Positions 23,551-31,103 of a stretch of DNA of 45,764 nucleotides are shown one piece after another. The notes beneath the pieces were generated by a model, which did no database searches, was not told the origin of the DNA, and was given only the letters and a program-made list of their open reading frames with translations. The translations under genes and the position numbers were made by a program. The stretch is taken from the NCBI GenBank assembly GCA_014377625.1, contig JACMPG010000325.1, forward strand, positions 1 to 45,764, read 5' to 3'. Source of the DNA: Spirosoma sp. (lineage in GTDB: Bacteria > Bacteroidota > Bacteroidia > Cytophagales > Spirosomataceae). Every line of letters starts with the position of its first letter. Position 1 is the stretch's first letter.

Positions 23551-23751
23551 ATGACTATGACCCTAACGACCCGACAGCAGCAGATTCTGACCCTGATTGC
23601 TACCGAACTAACCACCGCGCAGATTGCCGCCCGGCTGGGCCTATCGGTGCCAACGGTGGAAACGCACCGGCGGCACCTGTTCCGCAAAGCGGGGGTGCGG
23701 AGCATGGCCGGCCTGGTAAAAGAAGCCATGCGGCAGGGACTGATTGAATAA
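23551..23751 (+). CDS. LuxR/GerE-type HTH-only protein
   Basis: About 66 aa from the ATG at 23551 (another ATG at 23557; TTG at 23518 also in frame, stop codon at 23500). Essentially only a GerE DNA-binding domain is encoded: TTRQQQILTLIATELTTAQIAARLGLSVPTVETHRRHLFRKAGV (in parts). It is close to the C-terminal domain of the NarL-type regulator at 22041 (shared SVPTVETHRRHL), but has no receiver. It is either a genuine stand-alone HTH regulator, like GerE, or the surviving end of a second response regulator. It precedes the secreted NTF2-like genes by 20 nt and may control them. Confidence 0.65.
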   Translation: MTMTLTTRQQQILTLIATELTTAQIAARLGLSVPTVETHRRHLFRKAGVRSMAGLVKEAMRQGLIE

Positions 23752-23771
23752 CCTACAAAACCATAAATCCG

Positions 23772-24233
23772 ATGAAAACCAAACTCGTATCCCTTGCCCT
23801 GCTGCTGATGAGCGCGGGCGCCATGGCCCAAATGTCTGCCGACGAAGTGGCTGTTCGTAACACTATCGAAACGGAGACCCGTGCTTTCCACGAAGCCAAC
23901 GGCGAACTGCTACGGGCACAGTGGTCAACCAAACCCTATGCCGAGCGGCAACACGCCAGCCTAGAGGCTGCCCTCGGTGTACCCTACGTGAAGGGCGATA
24001 AGCTCACGTCATTTGCTGATGCGTACATAAAAACCCTGAAACCATCGGGCCTTACCACCCGCGTCAGCGACCATGACGTGCATATTTCAGGCGCAATGGC
24101 CTGGGCTACCTTCACACAGGAGACACTTGACAAAGCTGGAGCCGTGACGCGCAAACAACGGGAAGTCCGGGTGTTGGAACGCGAGACGGCGGGGTGGAAA
24201 ATCGTGTTTATGGGCCAGCAGGCTATGAAGTGA
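23772..24233 (+). CDS. Secreted NTF2-like protein (short paralog)
   Basis: 153 aa with a signal peptide (MKTKLVSLALLLMSAGAMAQ). The mature protein looks like one SnoaL/DUF4440-type NTF2 domain: an N-terminal helix (SADEVAVRNTIETETRAFHEAN), a middle part and a final sheet ending REVRVLERETAGWKIVFMG. The signal sequence and the SADE-x-A opening closely match the protein at 24726, also at DNA level, so the two are paralogs from a local duplication. No enzymatic residues can be assigned. It probably shares a transcript with the HTH gene 20 nt upstream. Confidence 0.75.
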   Translation: MKTKLVSLALLLMSAGAMAQMSADEVAVRNTIETETRAFHEANGELLRAQWSTKPYAERQHASLEAALGVPYVKGDKLTSFADAYIKTLKPSGLTTRVSDHDVHISGAMAWATFTQETLDKAGAVTRKQREVRVLERETAGWKIVFMGQQAMK

Positions 24234-24275
24234 GTCCGCGTGTATATATTTCAAACCTAAACCAACTAACTGATT

Positions 24276-24683
24276 ATGAGTCGTTCCTTATTCCTGCTTC
24301 TTTCAGGTGCTTACGGCATTCTGCTGTTTTTGGCGATGGTATTCGCAACCACCCCTACGCTCCAGAACTATGGCGTGCCTGATGTAGACCTGAACCATAT
24401 TTCGATCATGCAATTTCTGGGCGTTAGTACGGGTGCCCTCGCACTTTTGCTGGTGCTCAATCGAAATGCTCCCAACACCTATACGCTGCGGACATTGCTG
24501 TTGGCGCAGGCCCTGTACATTTTGGCCGGGGTTTTATTGGGAGTATACCATGTGTATGTGCTGAACGTACCTAACAGTACTTTTTTCGTGGTCGATTCGC
24601 TATTCCGACTGGCGCTGGGGCTGGGATTCCTGTATTTCTATAACCGCGAAACCCGGCAGGTCGGGGCAACTGTACTGAATTGA
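24276..24683 (+). CDS. Small four-helix membrane protein of unknown function
   Basis: 135 aa with four hydrophobic segments: LFLLLSGAYGILLFLAMVFA, FLGVSTGALALLLVLN, LLLAQALYILAGVLLGVYHVYVL and FFVVDSLFRLALGLGFLYFYN. The short loops and charged C-terminus (NRETRQVG) suggest a simple integral membrane protein of a type often found in Bacteroidota. I do not recognise a named family. It stands between the two NTF2-like paralogs, 42 nt after the first and 42 nt before the second, so it is likely part of the same transcript. Confidence 0.7.
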   Translation: MSRSLFLLLSGAYGILLFLAMVFATTPTLQNYGVPDVDLNHISIMQFLGVSTGALALLLVLNRNAPNTYTLRTLLLAQALYILAGVLLGVYHVYVLNVPNSTFFVVDSLFRLALGLGFLYFYNRETRQVGATVLN

Positions 24684-24725
24684 TTCCGTTTCTATCCACA
24701 TCAATTTTATCATAAACCAAATCCG

Positions 24726-25538
24726 ATGAAAACCAAACTTGTATTCCTTGCCCTGCTGCTAATGAGCGCGGGCTCATTTGCCCAGACAGCCTTTACACAG
24801 GCAACCCTGAATGAAGTTCTGGCCGAATACAAAACCAATTCAAAAACATTCTTTGAGAATCGTTTATCGGCTGATTTCAGGTACACGACTTCGAGGGGAG
24901 TTTATCAGAATCGAAATGATATTGTAGCGGGGGATGACCAAAAAATCCTGAAAACGGAGATTGTCGAGCCGGTCATTTTTCAATCAGGCGATTTGGCCGT
25001 TGTGAGTGGGATCCACAAAACCGAACGGGCCGGACAAGGCGGAAACCCTGTGATGGGGCAGGTTGCCTGTACTTACACTTTCCAAAGAAAGCAGAACAAG
25101 TGGCTATTTGTGGCGTCGCAGCAAACGAGTATTATACCAACTCAGTCGGCTGACGAAGAAGCCATTAAGAAGGTAGTTGAAGAGCAAACGGCGGCCAGTT
25201 ATGCCCGTGATAGTAAGGCTTATATGGCAGCTTGGGCCAACACGCCCTACATCACGCGGGTAGGGAGCTACCCTGAAATTGGCGTTACTAAAGTAGTAGG
25301 AGATGAATTTAGAAAGGCCGTAACCGAGGCATACGCCAAACCGGGTGAGCCAAGCAAAGACAAAGTGACCCGCGACAACTGGCTGATTCGCATCAATGGT
25401 AACTCCGCTTTTGTGGTCTTCGATCAGTACAACGCCCGGCCCAATGGCACCACCCGGCACAGCGTGGAAGAACGCTATCTGGAACGGATAAATAGCGAGT
25501 GGAAAATCGTCAATGTCACGGTGCTGGTAGCCAAATAG
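24726..25538 (+). CDS. Secreted protein with two NTF2-like domains (long paralog)
   Basis: 270 aa with signal peptide MKTKLVFLALLLMSAGSFAQ. Residues about 22-135 form a DUF4440-type domain (VLAEYKTNSKTFFENRLSADFRY, FQRKQNKWLFVASQQTS). Residues about 138-270 form a second NTF2 domain beginning SADEEAIKKVVEEQTAAS and ending VEERYLERINSEWKIVNVTV, which aligns with the whole of the 23772 protein. It therefore looks like a fusion or duplication product of an NTF2 unit. No catalytic residues can be proposed; such proteins are often steroid-isomerase-like or ligand-binding. Confidence 0.75.
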   Translation: MKTKLVFLALLLMSAGSFAQTAFTQATLNEVLAEYKTNSKTFFENRLSADFRYTTSRGVYQNRNDIVAGDDQKILKTEIVEPVIFQSGDLAVVSGIHKTERAGQGGNPVMGQVACTYTFQRKQNKWLFVASQQTSIIPTQSADEEAIKKVVEEQTAASYARDSKAYMAAWANTPYITRVGSYPEIGVTKVVGDEFRKAVTEAYAKPGEPSKDKVTRDNWLIRINGNSAFVVFDQYNARPNGTTRHSVEERYLERINSEWKIVNVTVLVAK

Positions 25539-25593
25539 TCTGGTCAACGCCAAAAATTTACATAAAAACAGCCCCTTCAAACCAACCAAAACC

Positions 25594-25905
25594 ATGATTG
25601 CCTTAACTGCCCTTTACCCCAAAACCGCCGACAGCCGGTTCGACATGGATTATTACCTCAACACCCACACGCCCCTCGTCCGGGAGCGACTCACGCCAAT
25701 GGGCCTGACGGGTATAGACCTCTATGAAGGCCTTGCCGGGGGCGCACCCGATTCACCGCCTGCCTACGCGATGGTTGGTCAACTCAAGTTCAGCACCGTT
25801 GACGAACTGCAGGCCGCGCTTGCTGCTCATGGCCCTGAACTCATGGGCGACATTGCAAACTTCACGGATGTCCAGCCGATTATGCAAATCAGTCAAATGG
25901 TCTAA
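25594..25905 (+). CDS. EthD family protein
   Basis: 103 aa. It has the EthD/dimeric alpha-beta-barrel pattern: MIALTALYPKTADSRFDMDYYLNTHTPLVRERL with the typical F-xx-YY-xx-H-P-L motif, a middle AYAMVGQLKFSTVDELQAAL strand-helix and an ending IANFTDVQPIMQISQMV. Family members support ring-ether degradation in some bacteria, but most are small cytosolic proteins of unknown function that often sit with oxidoreductases. Here an SDR oxidoreductase follows after 29 nt, so a shared pathway is plausible. Confidence 0.85.
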   Translation: MIALTALYPKTADSRFDMDYYLNTHTPLVRERLTPMGLTGIDLYEGLAGGAPDSPPAYAMVGQLKFSTVDELQAALAAHGPELMGDIANFTDVQPIMQISQMV

Positions 25906-25934
25906 ATTCTTTACCCCTAAACTCGTTTACCCCA

Positions 25935-26807
25935 ATGGCAACTATTCTTATCACCGGCTGTAGCACTGGCATCGGCTTCGCTACTGCCGAACTTATGGCC
26001 CGCAACGGCCACACCGTTTACGCTACGATGCGTAACCCCCAGCGCGCTCCCGAACTTGGCCAACTCGCCGAGCGCGATAACCTCCCCATTACGATTTTCC
26101 CAATGGATGTCGATTTCGACGAATCCGTGAGTACGGCAGTGGCCGAGGTGCTGGCTCAGGCCGGGCAAATCGACGTGCTGGTGAACAACGCGGGTATCGG
26201 TCCGCTGGGTCCGGTGGAAGAAGCTCCACTGAGCGACTTTCATGCCATTATGCAAACCAACTATTTTGGTACGCTGCGCTGCATTCAGGCGGTGTTGCCC
26301 GCCATGCGCGAACGTAATGCCGGATGCATTATCAATATTTCGTCGGTGGCGGGTAAGTTATACAGTCCGTATCACAGCGCCTATTGTGCATCGAAAGCGG
26401 CTATTGAAGCTCTGAGTGAATGTTTGGCGGGTGAAGTGGGTCCGCTCGGTATTCGGGTAGCACTGGTTCAGCCAGGGGTTATTGATACGCCGATTATTGA
26501 TAAGAATGAGCCAATAGCCTCCGATACGAAGTACCCGAATCAAATCCGGCTACGGGCTTACCTCGGTGCGTCGCGTGATAACAACATACCGCCTTCTACG
26601 GTGGCTGAGGTTGTTCAGGCTATTGCTACGGGAGAACAAACCATGTTCCGCAACCCCGTTGGGGCCGATGCCGGGCCGCTACTGGGCTGGCGGGGTTCGC
26701 TCACCGACGAAGACTGGATTGCCTCGGCGGGGCTGGATGAGGAAACCTGGATCGGTGGCATGGCGCAGTTGGGTGCCGACGTTCGCCCTTACTTAACCAT
26801 TTCTTAA
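25935..26807 (+). CDS. Short-chain dehydrogenase/reductase (classical SDR)
   Basis: 290 aa. The Rossmann cofactor motif TGCSTGIG is at residues 7-14, NNAG at 84-87, and the catalytic triad is S137, Y150, K154 (SAYCASK). PG near residue 179 follows the usual classical SDR pattern. It should oxidise or reduce a small alcohol or ketone with NAD(P)H. The substrate cannot be told. It closes the 23.5-26.8 kb run of plus-strand genes and ends at a strong bidirectional terminator shared with the convergent dps gene. Confidence 0.9.
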   Translation: MATILITGCSTGIGFATAELMARNGHTVYATMRNPQRAPELGQLAERDNLPITIFPMDVDFDESVSTAVAEVLAQAGQIDVLVNNAGIGPLGPVEEAPLSDFHAIMQTNYFGTLRCIQAVLPAMRERNAGCIINISSVAGKLYSPYHSAYCASKAAIEALSECLAGEVGPLGIRVALVQPGVIDTPIIDKNEPIASDTKYPNQIRLRAYLGASRDNNIPPSTVAEVVQAIATGEQTMFRNPVGADAGPLLGWRGSLTDEDWIASAGLDEETWIGGMAQLGADVRPYLTIS

Positions 26808-26847
26808 AGATTCAAAATCATACCCAGCTACCGAAACGGCTTATACA

Positions 26848-26887
26848 AACAACAGCCCCGTACAAACTGCTGTGCGGGGCTGTTGTT
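26848..26887. terminator. Bidirectional hairpin terminator between SDR and dps genes
   Basis: Perfect 13-bp arms AACAACAGCCCCG (26848-26860) and CGGGGCTGTTGTT (26875-26887), GC-rich at the inside, with a 14-nt loop. It lies 40 nt after the SDR stop and 17 nt after the dps stop on the other strand. Confidence 0.8.
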
Positions 26888-26904
26888 GTAAAGAACTGCT
26901 ACTA

Positions 26905-27429
26905 CTACGAAAGATATTTGCGCAGCATCCAGGCCATTTTTTCGTGTTCTTCCATCAGGCCGGTCAGGAAGTCGGCGGTACCGGCGTCATTCAGTTCATC
27001 GTCGCAGGTGGTTACGTCTCCGCGCAGTTCGCGCGTTACCTGCTCGTGGTCGGCCAGAAGCCGCTCAAACATATCGAATGTTTTAACCTCGCCACTGTGA
27101 TCTTCTTCCAGGCTGGTTTCTCTGATGAAATCGGTCATAGTTGCCATTGGCCGTCCGCCGAGGGTACGAATACGTTCGGCAACCACATCAATCATTTCTT
27201 CGAGCTGCTTGTACTGCTCCTCAAAGAACTCATGGTATTCTTTGAAACTCGGTCCGGCCACATTCCAGTGGTATTTACGGGTTTTAATATACAGTACGTG
27301 CAGGTCGGCCAGATAAGCATTGAGGAGCTCACTGGCTTTTTTCATGGAGTCTTTCTCCAGACCAATGTTTGGCTGAATATTTTTAACGGGTTTCTGCTGC
27401 GTTTCTGGTTTGTTCAAATCGGTTGCCAT
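26905..27429 (-). CDS. dps: Dps family DNA-protection ferritin
   Basis: 174 aa. The ferroxidase-site residues are all present with the exact family spacing: H54 (in YHWNV), H66, D81 and E85 (in AERIRTLGG). A 28-residue N-terminal tail with lysines (NKPETQQKPVKNI) may help DNA binding. Dps oxidises Fe2+ with hydrogen peroxide, stores iron in a 12-subunit shell and protects DNA under stress. It starts a stress-related block that continues to 33.3 kb. Upstream (27430-27500) no clear -33/-7 pair was found. Confidence 0.93.
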   Translation of the reverse strand: MATDLNKPETQQKPVKNIQPNIGLEKDSMKKASELLNAYLADLHVLYIKTRKYHWNVAGPSFKEYHEFFEEQYKQLEEMIDVVAERIRTLGGRPMATMTDFIRETSLEEDHSGEVKTFDMFERLLADHEQVTRELRGDVTTCDDELNDAGTADFLTGLMEEHEKMAWMLRKYLS

Positions 27430-27500
27430 AACATGAGTATGTAAGTAATACTGACTAAACCCCGCCAGCAGAAAATTGTTAGGTGTTATTTGCCGGATGA

Positions 27501-28436
27501 TTAGCTCAACAATCCGGCAAATACGTCTTTAGCATATAGTACGTCCTGCCGATGCGCTTCTACCGGGCCCATGGTACTGGGCGAGTTCGTTTCGAGGCAC
27601 TGCTCCAGCACCAGCAGGGGCTGTACATGACACGCTTTTAATTCGCGGGTCAGCCGACGGTAGTCAATATCGCCATCTGACAAAACCTCCTGCCATACGC
27701 CGTTTTTCGACTGCCGGATGTGTACTTCGGCGATGCGACTGCCGTATAGCTTCACTACGTCGAACAGGGCCACCTGCGAGTTGCCTGACCCTCGATAGAC
27801 CCAGTGAGCGTCCAGGCAAAGCGATACGTTTTTAGGGTCTGAAGCCAGCATCATATGGTGAAATTCGCGGGCGGCCTGCCGGTGTTCGGGGGCATGGGTG
27901 TGGTAGGCCAGCGTCAACCCGCGCTGACGAAGCTCGCTACCCAGTCGGTCCAGATTCCGGACCTGCTCAATCAGTTCAGCGTCGGTTTTATCGTCATTAC
28001 TGCCCCACTTGATAGGGTTGGGGTTTGTGACCATGACGCGGGTGCCAAGGGGTTTTACAGCGTCGGCAATGGCCAGTACGGTGTCAATAGATTGTGGGGC
28101 TTCATCGGCCCGGTGCAGTGAACTATTCACGTATACCGATGGCATGGCCAGTTTGTACTTCGTCAGATACGGAGCCAGCTTCCGCACGTCGTCGGCCCTG
28201 GTCAGGCTGGGTTCATATTGCGTCAGGCCAGCAGCTATGTATTCGCTTAGCGACGCATCCGGGTCGGCCATCCACTGCCTGTTCTCCCGGTTATAAAACG
28301 TATTCCAGGTATACGCGTTGCAGGAAAGCAACTGAGGTCGGGGGGCTGACTGATGCCCCTGAACCGGCTGAAAGTCAGTCAAAAGAGATGTGCTGCCAAG
28401 AACAGCAAGGGTATTCAGTACGTGGCGTCGGTTCAT
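27501..28436 (-). CDS. Exported sugar phosphate isomerase/epimerase-like TIM-barrel protein
   Basis: 311 aa. The N-terminus has an RR pair followed by a hydrophobic core (MNRRHVLNTLAVLGSTSLL), compatible with a Tat signal. The rest is an AP-endonuclease-2-type TIM barrel: LAYHTHAPEH, LCLDAHWVYRG, IAEVHIRQSK and VLEQCLETNSPS supply the Glu/His/Asp metal ligands of the family. Such exported barrel proteins in Bacteroidota are thought to isomerise or epimerise sugars or degrade inositol-like compounds; the substrate is unknown. It is on its own between dps and a 21-bp terminator hairpin. Confidence 0.83.
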   Translation of the reverse strand: MNRRHVLNTLAVLGSTSLLTDFQPVQGHQSAPRPQLLSCNAYTWNTFYNRENRQWMADPDASLSEYIAAGLTQYEPSLTRADDVRKLAPYLTKYKLAMPSVYVNSSLHRADEAPQSIDTVLAIADAVKPLGTRVMVTNPNPIKWGSNDDKTDAELIEQVRNLDRLGSELRQRGLTLAYHTHAPEHRQAAREFHHMMLASDPKNVSLCLDAHWVYRGSGNSQVALFDVVKLYGSRIAEVHIRQSKNGVWQEVLSDGDIDYRRLTRELKACHVQPLLVLEQCLETNSPSTMGPVEAHRQDVLYAKDVFAGLLS

Positions 28437-28493
28437 TGGTATGGTTCGTTTATGGAGTTGGCCAATAAAGGAAGAAGTCAGACGGGCGTACTC

Positions 28494-28540
28494 ATACGCG
28501 GGAAGCCCCGGCCAAAGTCTGGCCGGGGCTTCCCGCGTAT
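28494..28540 (-). terminator. Perfect 21-bp hairpin after the YtxH operon
   Basis: Arms 28494-28514 and 28520-28540 are perfectly complementary (core GGAAGCCCCGGCCA / TGGCCGGGGCTTCC) with a 5-nt loop (aagtc). It lies 42 nt downstream of the 28582 stop on the minus strand. It is the strongest hairpin in the window and also insulates the next gene. Confidence 0.85.
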
Positions 28541-28581
28541 CGTTGCACTTAGTCGTTGGAGGACCAGGTAGTTGAGTGATG

Positions 28582-28998
28582 TTAGCTCACTTTAACGGCA
28601 CCTTTGTTCTCTTCAATGGCATCAGCGGCATCATCGGCCAGCTCATCAACTTTTTTGTTGTAATCAGATTTCATTTGGTTGCCGTCCGCTTTTGCCTGTG
28701 CAACAGCATCCTTCGCTTCGCCTTTGTACTGATTGTACTGGTCTTTAGCCTTGTCAGCGTACTGTTCGTACTGATCTTTGGCTTTGTCGGCGTACTGACT
28801 CACCTGTGATTTGGCCTGCTCAAAGCCTTCTTTTGCCTGTGCAACGCCCTTTTCCCACTGCTCCTTGAGGTCGTCGGTGCGCTTATTGGCTTCTTCGGTC
28901 AGTTTGTCGCGTGTGTCTTTGCCACTACGGGGGGCGGTCAGAATACCAATGGCTACACCAGCCAGAATGCCTGTTAGAAAATCTCTTGTACTTCTCAT
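28582..28998 (-). CDS. YtxH-domain protein with LEA-like helical repeats
   Basis: 138 aa. The N-terminus has the YtxH glycine-rich membrane segment and motif (FLTGILAGVAIGILTAPRSGKDTRDKL). It is followed by a long, highly charged helix with internal repeats: QYADKAKDQYE, QYADKAKDQYN, QYKGEAKDAVA (11-residue period), which resembles group-3 LEA proteins. YtxH proteins are linked to general stress. The repeats suggest an amphipathic, drying- or stress-protective helix, but this is inference. It forms an operon with the YtxH gene 43 nt upstream and ends at the hairpin 28494-28540. Confidence 0.82.
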   Translation of the reverse strand: MRSTRDFLTGILAGVAIGILTAPRSGKDTRDKLTEEANKRTDDLKEQWEKGVAQAKEGFEQAKSQVSQYADKAKDQYEQYADKAKDQYNQYKGEAKDAVAQAKADGNQMKSDYNKKVDELADDAADAIEENKGAVKVS

Positions 28999-29041
28999 GT
29001 TGGTTGCTTATTTGGGGTAATTTACTTCAACTAAACCGGGG

Positions 29042-29302
29042 TTACTTCAGCTTCCGCTTTGCCTGCCCAATTACATCACTGGTCTTGGCTGAAGCAGAAT
29101 CTACGTACTCGTCATACTGCTGTTTGATGGTGTTCAGTCCAGACTGAAGCTGGTCCTGAAGGTCTTTGAAAAAAGACTCTGATTCGGACGATAGCTTTTT
29201 CGAGACTCTTCTACGGGTTTTTTTGCCGCTCTCCGGGGCCAGCATAATACCAACAAGGGCACCAATTGCCAATCCCACTACAATTCCGGGTAATGATTTC
29301 AT
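29042..29302 (-). CDS. YtxH-domain protein (short)
   Basis: 86 aa. A hydrophobic, glycine-rich N-terminal helix (LPGIVVGLAIGALVGIMLAP) leads into ESGKKTRRRVSKKL, the typical YtxH motif, then a charged helix (LQSGLNTIKQQYDEYVDSASAKTSDVIGQAKRKLK in parts). It is a membrane-anchored small stress protein of unknown molecular role. It is the first gene of the two-gene YtxH operon. A promoter-like motif (29345-29361) is centred about 50 nt upstream and matches one before the Lmo0937-type gene. Confidence 0.8.
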   Translation of the reverse strand: MKSLPGIVVGLAIGALVGIMLAPESGKKTRRRVSKKLSSESESFFKDLQDQLQSGLNTIKQQYDEYVDSASAKTSDVIGQAKRKLK

Positions 29303-29344
29303 TGATCTGTTAGAGTTAGTGAATGAACTGAATACCTACTAAAT

Positions 29345-29361
29345 AAGAAAAATCTGTACCA
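29345..29361 (-). promoter_or_regulatory. -24/-12-like promoter motif of the YtxH operon
   Basis: Read on the minus strand the motif is TGGTACAGATTTTTCTT, 43 nt upstream of the first ATG. It is close to the sigma-54 consensus TGGCAC-N5-TTGCT (with T for G in the -12 box) and to TGGCACAGTATTTTCTA at 30928-30944. An NtrC-type activator is encoded nearby. Confidence 0.4.
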
Positions 29362-29515
29362 TGTTTTAGAAAAAATTTTAACTAACTGATAAACAGTAAT
29401 TTATATTGTAAAATTCCCTACCTACACTGGAACGGTGTTGAGGAAGTTTTTCTACAACCGCGTCCAGTATTTACGCGATTGGCAAACAACGCTGCCCGGT
29501 TTGGAATTTACTGGT

Positions 29516-30589
29516 ATGACTTCATCACTCCTCATAGTAACGGGCTGTTCTGTTCTTCTGATTATGGCTTCGTTCGTCCATCTGTTACGTATAGACTACT
29601 GGTGGATACGTATATGGGATTTTCCACATCTACAACTGGGTGTGCTGACGCTGATTTGCCTGGCTGGCTGGATCGCGCTGGGGGTGCCGCTTTCCTGGCC
29701 AATGGCACTGGTACCGGCAGGATTACTGGCAGCGGCCGTTTATCAGAGCTGGCTGATTTTTCCGTACACGGCAGCGCACCCCCGGCAGATGCAGTCGGCT
29801 AAACACCCTCGGTTGAGCAGTCGTGATGCCCATCAGTTTCGGCTACTGACCGCCAACGTCTATATGGAAAACACCCGTACCGGGGAACTGCTCGCTCTGG
29901 TTGACGAAAGCGGCCCTGATGTAGTGCTGTTGCTGGAAGCCAATGCATACTGGTACGAAGGCATGAAACCTCTGGAGGTGAACTATCCGTACCAGATTGC
30001 CCACCCACTCGAAAACACATATGGCATACTGATGTATTCCCGGTTGCCGATGCGGGAAGAACAGGTTCGATTCCTGATTGAAGATAATATTCCGTCTATC
30101 AGTGTGCAGTTCCGGTTACCATCTGGTCAGTGGATTCAGTTTTATGGCGTGCATCCGACGCCACCCAGCCCAACTGAAAATTACCGCTCTACCGAACGTG
30201 ACGCTGAACTGTTGGTGGTGGGTAAGGAATGCCGTTTGCAGACACGCCCTACTGTGGTGGCGGGCGATTTGAACGACGTGGCCTGGTCGCACACAACACG
30301 CTTGTTTCAGCGGGTTAGTGGATTGCTCGACCCCCGCATTGGACGGGGGCTGTTCAGTACCTTTCACGCTAAATACCCGTTCCTGCGCTGGCCCCTCGAT
30401 CATGTCTTTGCCTCGACCCACTTTCAGCTGCAAACCCTGAAAAGGATGCCTGGTTTCGGATCAGATCACTTTCCAATTATGGTTACCCTTGTGTGTGAAG
30501 AACGGCCCCAGGGTATTGTAGAAAAGCCTCATCCCGAACACGATGACCTCAAAGAAGCCAGCGAGATCATTGAAAAAGCAGGACAATAG
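29516..30589 (+). CDS. Membrane-anchored endonuclease/exonuclease/phosphatase (EEP) family protein
   Basis: 357 aa from the ATG at 29516; a GTG at 29435 would add 27 hydrophilic residues. Three N-terminal helices (up to about residue 90) precede the EEP domain, with LLTANVYMENTRT, PDVVLLLEAN, FYGVHPTPPSP, VVAGDLNDVAWS, DHVFAS and the final GSDHFPIMV, which contain the family's catalytic Asn, Glu, Asp and His. Such proteins are phosphodiesterases, possibly acting on phospholipids, nucleotides or DNA outside the membrane. The C-terminus is acidic (PEHDDLKEASEIIEKAGQ). It ends at a hairpin shared with the convergent Lmo0937-type gene. Confidence 0.85.
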   Translation: MTSSLLIVTGCSVLLIMASFVHLLRIDYWWIRIWDFPHLQLGVLTLICLAGWIALGVPLSWPMALVPAGLLAAAVYQSWLIFPYTAAHPRQMQSAKHPRLSSRDAHQFRLLTANVYMENTRTGELLALVDESGPDVVLLLEANAYWYEGMKPLEVNYPYQIAHPLENTYGILMYSRLPMREEQVRFLIEDNIPSISVQFRLPSGQWIQFYGVHPTPPSPTENYRSTERDAELLVVGKECRLQTRPTVVAGDLNDVAWSHTTRLFQRVSGLLDPRIGRGLFSTFHAKYPFLRWPLDHVFASTHFQLQTLKRMPGFGSDHFPIMVTLVCEERPQGIVEKPHPEHDDLKEASEIIEKAGQ

Positions 30590-30598
30590 GCAACAAAA

Positions 30599-30628
30599 AA
30601 TCCCTGCGCTCAACTTGGCGCAGGGATT
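30599..30628 (-). terminator. Rho-independent terminator (best on the minus strand)
   Basis: AATCCCTGCGC (30599-30609) pairs with GCGCAGGGATT (30618-30628). On the minus strand the stem is followed directly by a T-run (complement of the As at 30595-30600), a classic terminator for the Lmo0937-type gene. It also lies just after the EEP stop and may serve both strands. Confidence 0.8.
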
Positions 30629-30685
30629 CTATACCCACCGTAACTTGTACTTAACCTAAAAAAAAATATCGTTTCTGTTAGACGG

Positions 30686-30847
30686 TCAGACGCCACGCCC
30701 CTGAATAAGCCGCAATACAATGGCAATGACGGCAATAACCAGCAAGACGTGAATAAGACTGCCCATGCCAAAGCTGTTGAATCCTAAGAAACCAAGTAGC
30801 CAGATAATAACCAGAACTACTGCGATGGTATAAAGAAGGTTGCCCAT
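30686..30847 (-). CDS. Lmo0937-family small membrane protein (53 aa)
   Basis: ATG at 30845-30847 to TGA at 30686-30688 (minus strand) encodes 53 aa: MGNLLYTIAVVLVIIWLLG, then FLGFNSFGMG, then SLIHVLLVIAVIAIVLR and LIQGRGV. Two membrane helices joined by a Gly/Asn/Ser loop match the Lmo0937-type family, which is very common in Bacteroidota and often near other stress genes. The molecular role is unknown. It has its own promoter-like motif (30928-30944) 81 nt upstream and its own terminator (30599-30628). It is easily missed because of its length. Confidence 0.88.
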   Translation of the reverse strand: MGNLLYTIAVVLVIIWLLGFLGFNSFGMGSLIHVLLVIAVIAIVLRLIQGRGV

Positions 30848-30927
30848 GGTAAAGGGGGATTAGTGAAAGTGAAAAGCTTATTTCGTGAGTAAATCAGAGC
30901 CTGTTGTCTCGCAATTGATAATCTCAT

Positions 30928-30944
30928 TAGAAAATACTGTGCCA
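30928..30944 (-). promoter_or_regulatory. -24/-12-like promoter motif of the Lmo0937-type gene
   Basis: On the minus strand it reads TGGCACAGTATTTTCTA: the -24 box TGGCAC is perfect for sigma-54 and the -12 box TTTCT differs from TTGCT by one base. It matches the motif before the YtxH operon at 13 of 17 positions. Confidence 0.45.
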
Positions 30945-31074
30945 ACTCAGAGTGGTAGTTGTGGAAGCCAGAACGAAAGGCCCTACCGACTTGAAAAAGA
31001 GACAATAGTAGCCCTCATGGCTTAAAACCGGCTTTTTTACCAGCAATAGGCGTCTTTTTGAGAATGTAGAAATG

Positions 31075-31103
31075 TTTCCCCGATTGTAGAATAGTCGGGG
31101 AAA
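31075..31103. terminator. Hairpin TTTCCCCGA / TCGGGGAAA in the noncoding gap
   Basis: Nine-bp perfect arms (31075-31083, 31095-31103) with an 11-nt loop; the right arm continues into A bases, giving a T-run on the minus strand. There is no gene just upstream on either strand, so it may block read-through or end a short unannotated RNA. Confidence 0.4.

Noticed and set aside
26872-27444. Long open frame of 190 codons on the plus strand
   Set aside because: It is antisense to the intact dps gene, whose ferroxidase residues are all present.
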